A stretch of 16,385 nucleotides of DNA, from NCBI GenBank assembly GCA_026399445.1, contig JAPLRA010000072.1, forward strand, positions 5,589 through 21,973, in the 5' to 3' direction. This stretch comes from Sulfuritalea sp. (GTDB lineage Bacteria > Pseudomonadota > Gammaproteobacteria > Burkholderiales > Rhodocyclaceae). Within the stretch, counting starts at the first letter, position 1. Each line of letters starts with the position of its first letter. The notes under the pieces are model-generated. The model worked only from the letters and a program-made list of their open reading frames with translations, did not search any database and had not been told where the DNA came from. Made by a program: the position numbers and the translations under genes. Positions 7,710 through 14,505 of the stretch are shown piece by piece.

Positions 7710-8605
7710 AAGTCTGGCTGGCCCATCACCAGGACGCCGCCCTGCTGGCACTGCGCCGACTGGCTGCCGCGCCGGTCAACAGCCTGCTGTCCCTGCTGGC
7801 CATCGGTGTTGCCCTCTCGCTCCCGGCGGGAGGACAGATGCTGCTCGCCAATGCGCTGCATCTGGCCGGCACTACGTCCGCCGTGCCGCAGATTTCCATT
7901 TTCATGGCCTCAACGGCCGAACGGCGGGCAGCAGCGGAAATCGAATCCCGCCTGGGCAAGTACGGCGGCGTGAAGCAGGTGCAATTCCTGCCGCGCGAGG
8001 AGACGCTGGCGCGCATGAAGACCAACCCGGGGCTACGTGACGTGATCGAAGTCCTGCCGGGGAACCCGTTCCCCGATGCCTTCGTCGTCACCGCTACTGA
8101 TGACCGGCCAGAAGCCATGGAAAAACTCGCTGTCGAATTTCGCCAGTGGCCGAAGGTCGAGCATGTCCAGCTCGATTCCGCCTGGGTACGCAGACTCGAC
8201 GCCCTGCTCAGGCTTGGCCGTACGGCCGTCATACTGCTTGGCGTGCTGCTTGGCGCCGGCCTGATCGCCATCAGCTTCAGCCTCATCCGCATGCAGGCAC
8301 TCATGCATCGCGCTGAAATTGAGGTCAGTCAGTTGCTGGGCGCCACGGACGGATTCATCCGACGACCTTTCCTGTACTACGGGGTGCTGCTCGGACTTGG
8401 CGGCGGCATCGTGGCATGGGTGCTGGTCGGCGCGGCGGCGCTCTGGCTGCGCGCGCCCCTCGGTGATTTGATTCGGCTGTATGACCTGACGCTCGTCCTG
8501 GAGGCCCTTGACTCACGTGACTCGACCATGCTGCTGGGCTTCGCCGCTGGCCTCGGCTGGCTGGGTGCGATGATCTCCTTGCGGCAACATTTGAGGCAAT
8601 ACTGA
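7706..8605 (+). CDS. ftsX: Cell-division protein FtsX
   Basis: The integral membrane subunit of FtsEX, which passes the ATPase signal to periplasmic hydrolase activators. The 299 residues contain a first membrane segment at ~27-47, a large periplasmic loop (~48-165) with the conserved NPFPDAFVV and VQLDSAWVRRL elements, and three C-terminal membrane segments (~172-195, ~222-250, ~270-288). The cytoplasmic loop RAEIEVSQLLGATDGFIRRP is strongly family-typical. The GTG start at 7706 overlaps the ftsE stop by 4 nt. Confidence 0.95.
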   Translation: MKVWLAHHQDAALLALRRLAAAPVNSLLSLLAIGVALSLPAGGQMLLANALHLAGTTSAVPQISIFMASTAERRAAAEIESRLGKYGGVKQVQFLPREETLARMKTNPGLRDVIEVLPGNPFPDAFVVTATDDRPEAMEKLAVEFRQWPKVEHVQLDSAWVRRLDALLRLGRTAVILLGVLLGAGLIAISFSLIRMQALMHRAEIEVSQLLGATDGFIRRPFLYYGVLLGLGGGIVAWVLVGAAALWLRAPLGDLIRLYDLTLVLEALDSRDSTMLLGFAAGLGWLGAMISLRQHLRQY

Positions 8606-8661
8606 AGATCGGTATCCTTGAGCGCAGTGGCTGTCACTAAACGCACTATTCGAGCGATAAT

Positions 8662-9024
8662 ATGACTATGAACGAAGAACAACCCACCGAACAGCCTCCC
8701 CTCGAATCCGCGCCCGTCGAGCAACCCCCGCCCGAGCCGGCACGCAACGAACCACAGCTCCCGGATCCGCGCCGTCGCTTGAGGGAGTTACTGGCGATTC
8801 CGGACCATCAGCGCACCGATGCCATCTGGGGTCTGGCACCGGGCAACCGTATTCAAGGGCCGGCGGGAGCACAGCAGGAACCGGGACGACGTCAGAATCC
8901 GGGACAGGGGCAGGGGCGACGCCCAGAACAACCACGGCGACAGGATTCGACACCCGGAGCCAAGCCTGCAAAGCGCTTCTTCAAGAAGCCTAAGCGTCCC
9001 CAAGGGGCGCCGCCGAAAGTCTGA
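8662..9024 (+). CDS. Small disordered Pro/Arg/Gln-rich protein, function unknown
   Basis: I do not recognise this 120-residue protein. Three zones are visible: an acidic, proline- and glutamate-rich N-terminus (residues 1-35), a short hydrophobic/charged helix that looks most conserved (DPRRRLRELLAIPDHQRTD, ~36-54), and a basic Gly/Gln/Arg/Pro-rich tail ending AKRFFKKPKRPQG. No signal peptide or membrane span. Net positive tail charge suggests nucleic-acid or ribosome binding, but that is only inference. The start may be ATG 8662 or 8668; neither has a strong SD sequence. It lies 56 nt after ftsX and 183 nt before rpoH on the same strand. Antisense frames are also open here because of high GC, so reality of the gene is likely but not certain. 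Confidence 0.6.
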   Translation: MTMNEEQPTEQPPLESAPVEQPPPEPARNEPQLPDPRRRLRELLAIPDHQRTDAIWGLAPGNRIQGPAGAQQEPGRRQNPGQGQGRRPEQPRRQDSTPGAKPAKRFFKKPKRPQGAPPKV

Positions 9025-9156
9025 GGCGTGCACGAGCGCCTTGCGTAGTCGTTCAGCGCAATACCGACTTCCGGCTTCAAACGACAGTACCGGCGGGCGC
9101 TTTTTGTGCCCGTACCGGCAATTCCCGACAAAATTGATCGGGAACTTTCGCGGCAA

Positions 9157-9183
9157 TTGGCACTCTTAGTTCAAGAGTGCTAA
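9157..9183. promoter_or_regulatory. CIRCE operator (HrcA binding site) upstream of rpoH
   Basis: The inverted repeat TTGGCACTC (9157-9165), nine spacer bases (9166-9174), GAGTGCTAA (9175-9183) matches the canonical CIRCE element TTAGCACTC-N9-GAGTGCTAA with one mismatch. Its left arm covers the predicted -35 box and its right arm runs into the -10 box, an ideal place for repression. HrcA is the known CIRCE repressor. That this organism has HrcA is inferred. Confidence 0.9.
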
Positions 9184-9186
9184 TAT
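9157..9186 (+). promoter_or_regulatory. rpoH vegetative (sigma-70 type) promoter
   Basis: TTGGCA (9157-9162) and TAATAT (9181-9186) are separated by 18 bp and are the best -35/-10 pair upstream of rpoH. Transcription would start near 9193, leaving a leader of only about 15 nt that begins around the Shine-Dalgarno sequence AAGGAGG (9194-9200). A leader this short leaves little room for the kind of RNA thermosensor known in enterobacterial rpoH. Upstream starts are not excluded. Confidence 0.6.
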
Positions 9187-9207
9187 TGCCTTCAAGGAGG
9201 TCGTACC

Positions 9208-10104
9208 GTGAGTCATACCGTGTCTCTTGATCATTTCCCGATGCTCGCCGGCAGCGGCAGCATTGAGGCGTTCATTTCCGCCGCGAATCGCGTACCGATG
9301 CTGAGCGAGGCCGAGGAGCAGTCGCTTGCCCGTCGCTTCCGCGAACAGGAAGATCTGGATGCCGCACGTCAATTGGTGACATCACATTTGCGCTTGGTAA
9401 TCTCCATTGCGCGCGGGTACTTGGGTTATGGCCTGCCTCATGCCGATCTGATTCAAGAGGGCAATATCGGCCTGATGAAGGCCGTCAAGCGCTTTGATCC
9501 CGATCGTGGCGTTCGGCTGGTGTCGTTCGCCATGCACTGGATCAAGGCCGAGATTCACGAATACATCCTGAAGAACTGGCGCCTGGTCAAGATCGCCACC
9601 ACAAAAGCCCAGCGCAAACTGTTCTTCAATCTGCGCAGCATCAAGGCGGCACTGGCTCAGGACGCAGACTCCCCTCAGGGCTTCAACACGCTGGGTGCCG
9701 AAGAAGTCAAGGCCGTAGCGAAGCGACTCGGCGTCAAGCCGGAAGAAGTTGTCGAGATGGAAACTCGCCTGACCGGTGCCGATGTGTCGCTGGAGCCCCT
9801 ATCGGACAGCGAAGAGGAAAGCTACGCTCCCATTGCCTACCTGGCGGCGGATCGTAGCGTTGAGCCATTGGCGGTGCTTGAGCGCAAGGAATACGACCGG
9901 ATGCAGGATGAAGGCCTGAGTTCGGCGCTGGCGAGTCTTGACGAGCGCAGCCGCGCCATCGTCCAGCGACGCTGGCTGGTCGCGGATGGTGAAGAAGCCG
10001 CAACGCTGCATGAACTGGCGGCCGAATACGGTGTGTCGGCCGAGCGTATCCGCCAGATCGAAGTCAAGGCCATGCAGAAAATGAAGGGCAAGCTGGCGGC
10101 CTGA
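9208..10104 (+). CDS. rpoH: RNA polymerase heat-shock sigma factor RpoH (sigma-32)
   Basis: Directs RNA polymerase to heat-shock promoters (chaperones, proteases). The 298 residues include region 2 (DLIQEGNIGLMKAVKRFDP, then VSFAMHWIKAEIHEYILKN), the diagnostic RpoH box QRKLFFNLR (residues 135-143), and region 4.2 helix-turn-helix (LHELAAEYGVSAERIRQIEV). The RpoH box separates it from RpoD and RpoS. The start is GTG at 9208, fixed by the strong SD AAGGAGG seven bases upstream. It follows ftsX and a small gene, as in many proteobacteria, but has its own CIRCE-covered promoter. A strong terminator follows. Confidence 0.97.
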   Translation: MSHTVSLDHFPMLAGSGSIEAFISAANRVPMLSEAEEQSLARRFREQEDLDAARQLVTSHLRLVISIARGYLGYGLPHADLIQEGNIGLMKAVKRFDPDRGVRLVSFAMHWIKAEIHEYILKNWRLVKIATTKAQRKLFFNLRSIKAALAQDADSPQGFNTLGAEEVKAVAKRLGVKPEEVVEMETRLTGADVSLEPLSDSEEESYAPIAYLAADRSVEPLAVLERKEYDRMQDEGLSSALASLDERSRAIVQRRWLVADGEEAATLHELAAEYGVSAERIRQIEVKAMQKMKGKLAA

Positions 10105-10161
10105 CGCCGGCCCGCGAAGCGGAATTCCCGGCGCGCAAAGCGACGATTCCGTCGGATCGAA

Positions 10162-10199
10162 AACGGGCAGCCTCGATAAAGAGGCTGCCCGTTGTTTTT
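10162..10199. terminator. Intrinsic terminator, probably bidirectional
   Basis: A perfect 13-bp stem, AACGGGCAGCCTC (10162-10174) and GAGGCTGCCCGTT (10181-10193) with a GATAAA loop, is followed by GTTTTTC on the plus strand. On the minus strand the stem is followed by TTTTC. It lies between the convergent 3' ends of rpoH and the Sco gene and likely serves both. Confidence 0.93.
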
Positions 10200-10210
10200 C
10201 CTGCCGCCCT

Positions 10211-10786
10211 TTACTCGCCCGCCAACAGGCGCTTGATATCCTGCGCCATTCGCTCCGGCGTTTCGCCGTGGCGAACATAGAGCCTGAGACGGCCGCGAGG
10301 ATCGAAAAGGTAAGTGCCCGCAGTGTGATCCACGGTATAAGCGCCTGGAGTGCTGCCCGGTTGCTTGTTGTAGAAAATCTTGAACTCCCTGGCCGTTGCG
10401 GCCGTCACTGCGGCATCGCCATACAGCCCCAGAAAGGAGGGGTGGAAAGCCGGCACATACTGCGCCAGGAGTTGCGGCGTATCACGCTCGGGATCCACGG
10501 TGACGAACAGCACCTGCACGCGCTCGGCTTCCGGCCCCAGCCTGGCCATCAATTCACGCATGTTGCTCATGGTCGTCGGGCAGACGTCGGGGCACTGCGT
10601 GTAGCCAAAAAACATCAACACCGCACGCCCCTTGAAATCTGCCAGGCGCCGCGGCGTGCCGTTATGGTCGGTGAGGGCGAAATCTTTGCCCCAATCGATA
10701 CCGGAAAGATCGGTGGCGTTGAACCTGGCCGGCGGGCTGCAGGCAGTGAGCAGCGACGCGACAAGCAGCAGCAGAATTCGACGCAT
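10211..10786 (-). CDS. SCO1/SenC family copper chaperone, lipoprotein
   Basis: A thioredoxin-fold copper chaperone for the CuA site of cytochrome oxidase subunit II. The 191-residue protein starts at ATG 10786 with a lipoprotein signal: positively charged start, hydrophobic stretch and lipobox LTAC with Cys16. The copper ligands are C65-P-D-V-C69-P and H154 in VDHTAG, all present, with the VDPERDTP signature between. The ATG overlaps the ctaB stop by one base (TGATG), so it is co-translated as the last gene of the cox cluster. Open sequence upstream of 10786 is only antisense to ctaB. Confidence 0.95.
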   Translation of the reverse strand: MRRILLLLVASLLTACSPPARFNATDLSGIDWGKDFALTDHNGTPRRLADFKGRAVLMFFGYTQCPDVCPTTMSNMRELMARLGPEAERVQVLFVTVDPERDTPQLLAQYVPAFHPSFLGLYGDAAVTAATAREFKIFYNKQPGSTPGAYTVDHTAGTYLFDPRGRLRLYVRHGETPERMAQDIKRLLAGE

Positions 10787-11682
10787 CAAACCGGGATGTA
10801 GTGATCGATCAACAGTGCCGCAAAGAGCAGCGCGAGGTAGAGAATCGACCAGCGGAAGGTGATGCGCGCCACGGCATCCGAATAGTCGCGCCAGATCAGC
10901 CACGCGTAGCCAAGGAACATGATGTCCAGCAATACGGCCGACGTCAGGTAGAACCAGCCGCACATACCGATCGCATAAGGTACCAGCGTTACCAGGGTCA
11001 GGCCGACGGTATAAAGGAAGACATGGCGGCGGGTGTATTCGGCGCCGTGGGTTACCGGCAGCATCGGCAGCCCGGCCGCGGCGTATTCCTTGGTGCGATA
11101 CAGCGCCAGCGACCAGAAATGCGGCGGCGTCCACACGAAGATGATGAGAAACAGCAGCCAGGCTTCGCCCGGTGCATCGCCCGTTACCGCAGCCCAACCG
11201 AGCACCGGAGGCATCGCGCCGGACGCTCCGCCGATGACAATGTTCTGCGAGGTATTGGGCTTCAGAAAAATGGTGTAGATCACCGCGTAGCCGACAAAGG
11301 TGGCGAAGGTCAGCCACATGGTGAAGGGGTTCACCCAGACATAGAGCATGAACAGTCCGGCGCCGCCGATCAGCCCCGAGAACACCAGCGTTTCGATCGA
11401 ATTGACTTCGCCTTGCGGCAGGGGACGACCGCGCGTGCGCGCCATCAAGGCGTCGATCTTTTGTTCGATCAGGCAATTCGCGGCCGCCGCGGCACCCGCT
11501 ACCAATGCAATGCCGGCGGTACCGGCCAGCAATATGCGCCACGGCACCATGCCCGGAACGGCAAGGAACATGCCGATCACCGCACAGAACACGATCAGCG
11601 ACACTACGCGCGGTTTCGCCAGCTGGAAATACTGGCGCAGGCGATGGGAACTGCTTTGCAGTTTAAGGGTAGTGGATTTCAC
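10786..11682 (-). CDS. ctaB: Protoheme IX farnesyltransferase (heme O synthase)
   Basis: An inner-membrane UbiA-family prenyltransferase that converts heme B to heme O for the terminal oxidase. The 298 residues carry LAKPRVVSLIVF at the N-terminus, the prenyl-diphosphate motif NCLIEQKIDALMARTRGRPL, the conserved WTPPHFWSLALYR and KEYAAAGLPMLPVTHG, and about eight to nine membrane segments. The start is GTG 11682; no in-frame ATG lies just upstream and the SD is weak. The 72-bp gap to the previous gene is the largest between co-directional genes in this cluster and may hold an internal promoter. Heme A synthase, the usual partner, is not present here. Confidence 0.96.
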   Translation of the reverse strand: MKSTTLKLQSSSHRLRQYFQLAKPRVVSLIVFCAVIGMFLAVPGMVPWRILLAGTAGIALVAGAAAAANCLIEQKIDALMARTRGRPLPQGEVNSIETLVFSGLIGGAGLFMLYVWVNPFTMWLTFATFVGYAVIYTIFLKPNTSQNIVIGGASGAMPPVLGWAAVTGDAPGEAWLLFLIIFVWTPPHFWSLALYRTKEYAAAGLPMLPVTHGAEYTRRHVFLYTVGLTLVTLVPYAIGMCGWFYLTSAVLLDIMFLGYAWLIWRDYSDAVARITFRWSILYLALLFAALLIDHYIPV

Positions 11683-11754
11683 GCTTGAGAGATGAATGCT
11701 TGAAGCCGGAACAGGGGAGCGAGTTTATCACGCGTCCTGCTGCCGCTCTCCAAG

Positions 11755-12369
11755 TCAGAACTTGATCAGCTTGCCGAGTTCCCGGATAAAGGCTTTCGGT
11801 TCGGGGTCATCGGCGTAGCGGAAAACCAGCAGGCCACGTCTGTCGACCAGATTGATGTGACGGCCATCGCCTCCGCCGAGAAGTTGCAGTACTTTCACAT
11901 CCGTCGCCTTGATCAAAACCAGGTCGGGGTGCGCCGCCATCAGGCTCGCCGCCGGTGTGATCGCATCCGTGACCAACCAATACCGGTCTATACGCGCAAC
12001 GTTGCGTCCCTGTGCAGTGCGCGCCTGCCGAGTCAGGTAGAGGGCGTGCTGACACCGCTCGTCGCAGCCGCCGGGCGCCGCGAAAATCACCATCCATTTG
12101 CCGCTGACTTCAGGATGCTCCATCGCCACGCCATCCGCCCGCTGCAAGAGCGCGAACGGCAGCGGCGCCGGGTCGAGCGGCTGCCCTACCGTCGCCTTGA
12201 CTTCCGGCGGCGAGACATAGCGGAAGTACAACGCGGCAAGCAGCGGCAATATCCCAATGGCGACGATTGCCAGGATGATCAACCGGCCCTTGCGCTGACC
12301 GGAAGCGGCGGCCGCCTCCCCACCGGGGTTGCCGTCGCTCGCGTTGTCCGTGTTTCTGTCGATTGTCAT
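11755..12369 (-). CDS. Membrane-anchored Sco-like (CxxxC) protein of the cox cluster
   Basis: A 204-residue protein: a polar cytoplasmic N-terminus (1-28), one membrane helix (~30-48) and a periplasmic domain. The domain resembles a small thioredoxin fold: a strand WMVIFAAPGG, then C102-D-E-R-C106, and near the end H171-INLVDRRGLLVFRY. This lines up with the CxxxC and the H-x-LFDPRG segment of the Sco protein encoded two genes downstream, so copper or thiol chemistry in oxidase assembly is a reasonable inference, not a recognised function. Short genes of unknown role are common between SURF1 and the heme genes in betaproteobacteria. The ATG at 12369 overlaps the SURF1 stop by 4 nt, which fixes the start. 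Confidence 0.85.
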   Translation of the reverse strand: MTIDRNTDNASDGNPGGEAAAASGQRKGRLIILAIVAIGILPLLAALYFRYVSPPEVKATVGQPLDPAPLPFALLQRADGVAMEHPEVSGKWMVIFAAPGGCDERCQHALYLTRQARTAQGRNVARIDRYWLVTDAITPAASLMAAHPDLVLIKATDVKVLQLLGGGDGRHINLVDRRGLLVFRYADDPEPKAFIRELGKLIKF

Positions 12370-13064
12370 TTCTTTCGCCACGCAAGGAGGCCATAGGCCG
12401 CAGCCATAAGGGCAAAAACCAGCCACATCACCGCATAGCCGTAGTGTTTTGCCGCAGGATTTTCCGGTGTTCCCCAGTCACGTATCAGCCCATCGCCGTC
12501 CGCGCCGGTTTGCAGCAGAATTACCGGCAGCGCGTCCAGACCGCTGATCTGACGGTACTCCACTTCACGCACATGTTGCCAGACCTTCCCTTGCGGCGGA
12601 GTTTGCTGCAACTCGAATGTCCTGGTTTCATAGCTGCGGGTTACGCCCGAGATCTCGATCTCGCCCGGCGGCGATGAAACCGACGGAAGATCGGAACGCA
12701 GGCGCGGTGACGCGACCCAGCCGCGATTGACCAGCACCACGGATTTGCTGCCGGACAACTGCAATGGCGTGAGGACATGGTAGCCGGGGTGGCTGCGATG
12801 GATCTTGTTGTCGAGGAACAGGGTATCCGCGGGAAGCCAGTGGCCACGTGCCGTCGCCGCGCGGTCGAGCAGTTTTTCGCGGTCGCGAAGCTGCGCCGAC
12901 AAACTGATCGGTGTCGACATCAGGGCGGCCTGCTCGCGCTCAAAGCGCTCGCCACGGGTCTCCGCGCGCCAGAGTTGCAGGCGCGCCATGCCGAGGCAGA
13001 CCAGAATCAGCACAATGACCAGCAGCCAGCGCAGCGCGCCGCTCTTCAGTGAGGAAATCGACAT
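12366..13064 (-). CDS. SURF1 family cytochrome oxidase assembly protein
   Basis: An inner-membrane assembly factor linked to heme A insertion into subunit I. The 232 residues have an N-terminal membrane helix (~12-32) followed by RLQLWRAETR, the soluble domain with DNKIHRSHPGYHVLTPL and VLVNRGWVA, and a C-terminal helix preceded by KHYGYAVMWLVFA. I place the start at ATG 13064 (MSISSLKSG) because it leaves the usual short cytoplasmic tail. In-frame starts up to 13178 would overlap the divergent DUF2909 gene. No strong SD is visible, so the start is less sure than the family. Confidence 0.93.
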   Translation of the reverse strand: MSISSLKSGALRWLLVIVLILVCLGMARLQLWRAETRGERFEREQAALMSTPISLSAQLRDREKLLDRAATARGHWLPADTLFLDNKIHRSHPGYHVLTPLQLSGSKSVVLVNRGWVASPRLRSDLPSVSSPPGEIEISGVTRSYETRTFELQQTPPQGKVWQHVREVEYRQISGLDALPVILLQTGADGDGLIRDWGTPENPAAKHYGYAVMWLVFALMAAAYGLLAWRKK

Positions 13065-13143
13065 CGGCAGAACGGAGAATCCGGGTTGGGGTCGTGCGCG
13101 AAACGCGAGTCCGGTAGACTGCGCTCTTTCAGGAGGGAGTTCC

Positions 13144-13341
13144 ATGCGCATCATAGTAGTTCTGATGCTGATCGCCATTATCGCCAGCCTCGGCAGCGCG
13201 CTGGTGTTTGTCTATCGCGATCAGGGACAAAACAAGACCCGTGCGGTCAAGGCGCTGTCCCTGCGAGTGGGTCTTTCCCTGGTCCTGTTTCTGCTCTTGA
13301 TGGCCGCGCACTGGTTTGGCTGGATCGGCGACCGGCTTTGA
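13144..13341 (+). CDS. Twin transmembrane protein, DUF2909 family
   Basis: A 65-residue protein with two membrane helices (residues 1-20 and ~44-62) joined by a polar loop YRDQGQNKTRAVKALSLR. The match to DUF2909, a small family seen beside cox genes in betaproteobacteria, comes from this architecture and sequence. It has a strong ribosome-binding site, AGGAGGG at 13131-13137, seven bases before ATG 13144. It is the only plus-strand gene inside the minus-strand cox cluster, divergent from SURF1 and convergent with ctaE. Function unknown. Confidence 0.85.
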   Translation: MRIIVVLMLIAIIASLGSALVFVYRDQGQNKTRAVKALSLRVGLSLVLFLLLMAAHWFGWIGDRL

Positions 13342-13371
13342 GACAGCCCGACACAGCACGCCCTCGAGCAG

Positions 13372-14226
13372 TTAAAGCCAATAGACGACGACGAACAGAC
13401 CAAGCCAGACGACGTCCACAAAGTGCCAGTACCACGCCACCGCCTCAAAGGCGAAGTGGCGCTCCGCGGTGAAATGCCCCTTCATCGTTCGCATCAGAAT
13501 CACGATCAGCATCGTCGCGCCAAGCGTCACGTGAAAGCCGTGAAAACCGGTCAGCATGTAGAACGTCGAGCCGTAGACGCCGGTGGTCATCTTGAGATTC
13601 AAGTGGCTATAGGCTTCAGCGTATTCGTAGGCCTGCAGGCTGATAAACAGCAGGCCGAGCGCAATCGTCAAGGCCAGTCCGATGATCAGTTGCTGCCGCT
13701 TGTTCGCGATCAATCCCCAGTGCGCCCAGGTCACCGTGACGCCGGAACTGAGCAGCAGCAGTGTGTTGATCGCCGGAATCCCCCATGCATGCATCGGGGT
13801 AAATAGATCCTTGGCCGCAGGTCCGGCCGTTGGCCACTGTCCCTTGAAACCATCCCATAGTGCCGCCTGATCGGCGCTGGCGATATCCGGAACGGACAGC
13901 ACGCGGACATAGAACAGGGCGCCAAAAAATGCCGCGAAGAACATGACTTCCGAAAAAATGAACCAGGCCATGGCCCAGCGGAAGGAACGGTCCACCTGCG
14001 GGTTGTAGCTTCCGCTCTCGGATTCTCCGATGACGCGGCCAAACCAGCCGAACAGCATCACCGCCAGGACGGCAAACCCGCCCATCAACACGAAGCCGCC
14101 GTTGGCAATCGAATTCATTGTCAGCACAGCGCCGCTTGCCAACAAAAGTAGTGCCAGCGAGCCGACCAGCGGCCAATGTGAAGGCGCGGGAACGAAATAG
14201 CGGTTTGCGGATGCAGGGTGACTCAT
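13372..14226 (-). CDS. ctaE: Cytochrome c oxidase subunit III
   Basis: A structural subunit of the aa3-type oxidase in the inner membrane. The 284 residues show the typical seven-helix pattern, with SEVMFFAAFFGALFYVR in helix III, THAW-like TPMHAWGIPAINTLLLLSSG, LQAYEYAEA, FYMLTGFHGFHVTLG and the C-terminal AVAWYWHFVDVVWLGLF. ATG 14226 has a strong AAGGAGG site seven to eight bases upstream. It is separated from the DUF2970 gene by 63 bp and is convergent with DUF2909. Confidence 0.97.
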   Translation of the reverse strand: MSHPASANRYFVPAPSHWPLVGSLALLLLASGAVLTMNSIANGGFVLMGGFAVLAVMLFGWFGRVIGESESGSYNPQVDRSFRWAMAWFIFSEVMFFAAFFGALFYVRVLSVPDIASADQAALWDGFKGQWPTAGPAAKDLFTPMHAWGIPAINTLLLLSSGVTVTWAHWGLIANKRQQLIIGLALTIALGLLFISLQAYEYAEAYSHLNLKMTTGVYGSTFYMLTGFHGFHVTLGATMLIVILMRTMKGHFTAERHFAFEAVAWYWHFVDVVWLGLFVVVYWL

Positions 14227-14289
14227 GTTGACCTCCTTGAAATCATAGTGTCGTTATTGCTCTTCTATCTTGCGTGTTCATGCGTCAAG

Positions 14290-14502
14290 CTAATGACGAC
14301 TGATGCTGACGGCCACGGTGACCAGCGTCAGCACAAAGACCAGCATGAAGACCAGCGCCGTGATCAAAATCTGCAACGGCGACAAGGACGGTGTGTCCTC
14401 CCCGTCCGGTTTGTGCCCGCGCACTCCCAGCAGACCCCAGGCCACGGTACGAATGGTGCGCAAGAGTCTGCCTTTCGAAGGCGGTGGATTTGGCGTCGGC
14501 AT
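14290..14502 (-). CDS. DUF2970 single-span membrane protein
   Basis: A 70-residue protein: a basic, proline-rich start, a short amphipathic part (RTIRTVAWGLLGVRG), then one membrane helix (~45-65, LQILITALVFMLVFVLTLV). This matches the DUF2970 family found between ctaG and subunit III genes in betaproteobacterial cox clusters. Its ATG lies 3 nt after the ctaG stop. A role in oxidase assembly or stability is inferred from position only. Confidence 0.88.
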   Translation of the reverse strand: MPTPNPPPSKGRLLRTIRTVAWGLLGVRGHKPDGEDTPSLSPLQILITALVFMLVFVLTLVTVAVSISRH

Positions 14503-14505
14503 CGA

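Noticed and set aside
4620..7751. A 1043-codon minus-strand open frame joining sequence antisense to ftsE and ftsY with the M16 peptidase
   Set aside because: Only the part from 5984 is protein-like, with a signal peptide and HxxEH. The N-terminal 589 codons are low-quality Ser/Ala/Arg-rich sequence antisense to clear ftsY and ftsE genes; long shadow frames are expected at this GC content.
8606..8661. Promoter between ftsX and the small gene
   Set aside because: TTGAGG/TTGAGC and TATCCT or GATAAT can be paired only with poor spacing or poor matches.
9158..9175. TGGCAC resembling the -24 box of a sigma-54 promoter before rpoH
   Set aside because: There is no GC at the -12 position with correct spacing; the bases are explained by the CIRCE arm and the -35 box.
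10787..11542. Upstream extension of the Sco gene frame to 11542
   Set aside because: It is antisense-register sequence within ctaB on the same strand in another frame; a clear lipoprotein signal starts at 10786.
13086..13120. TTGGGG and TAGACT as a promoter for the DUF2909 gene
   Set aside because: The spacer would be 23 bp, outside the working range, although TAGACT alone could serve as a weak -10 box.
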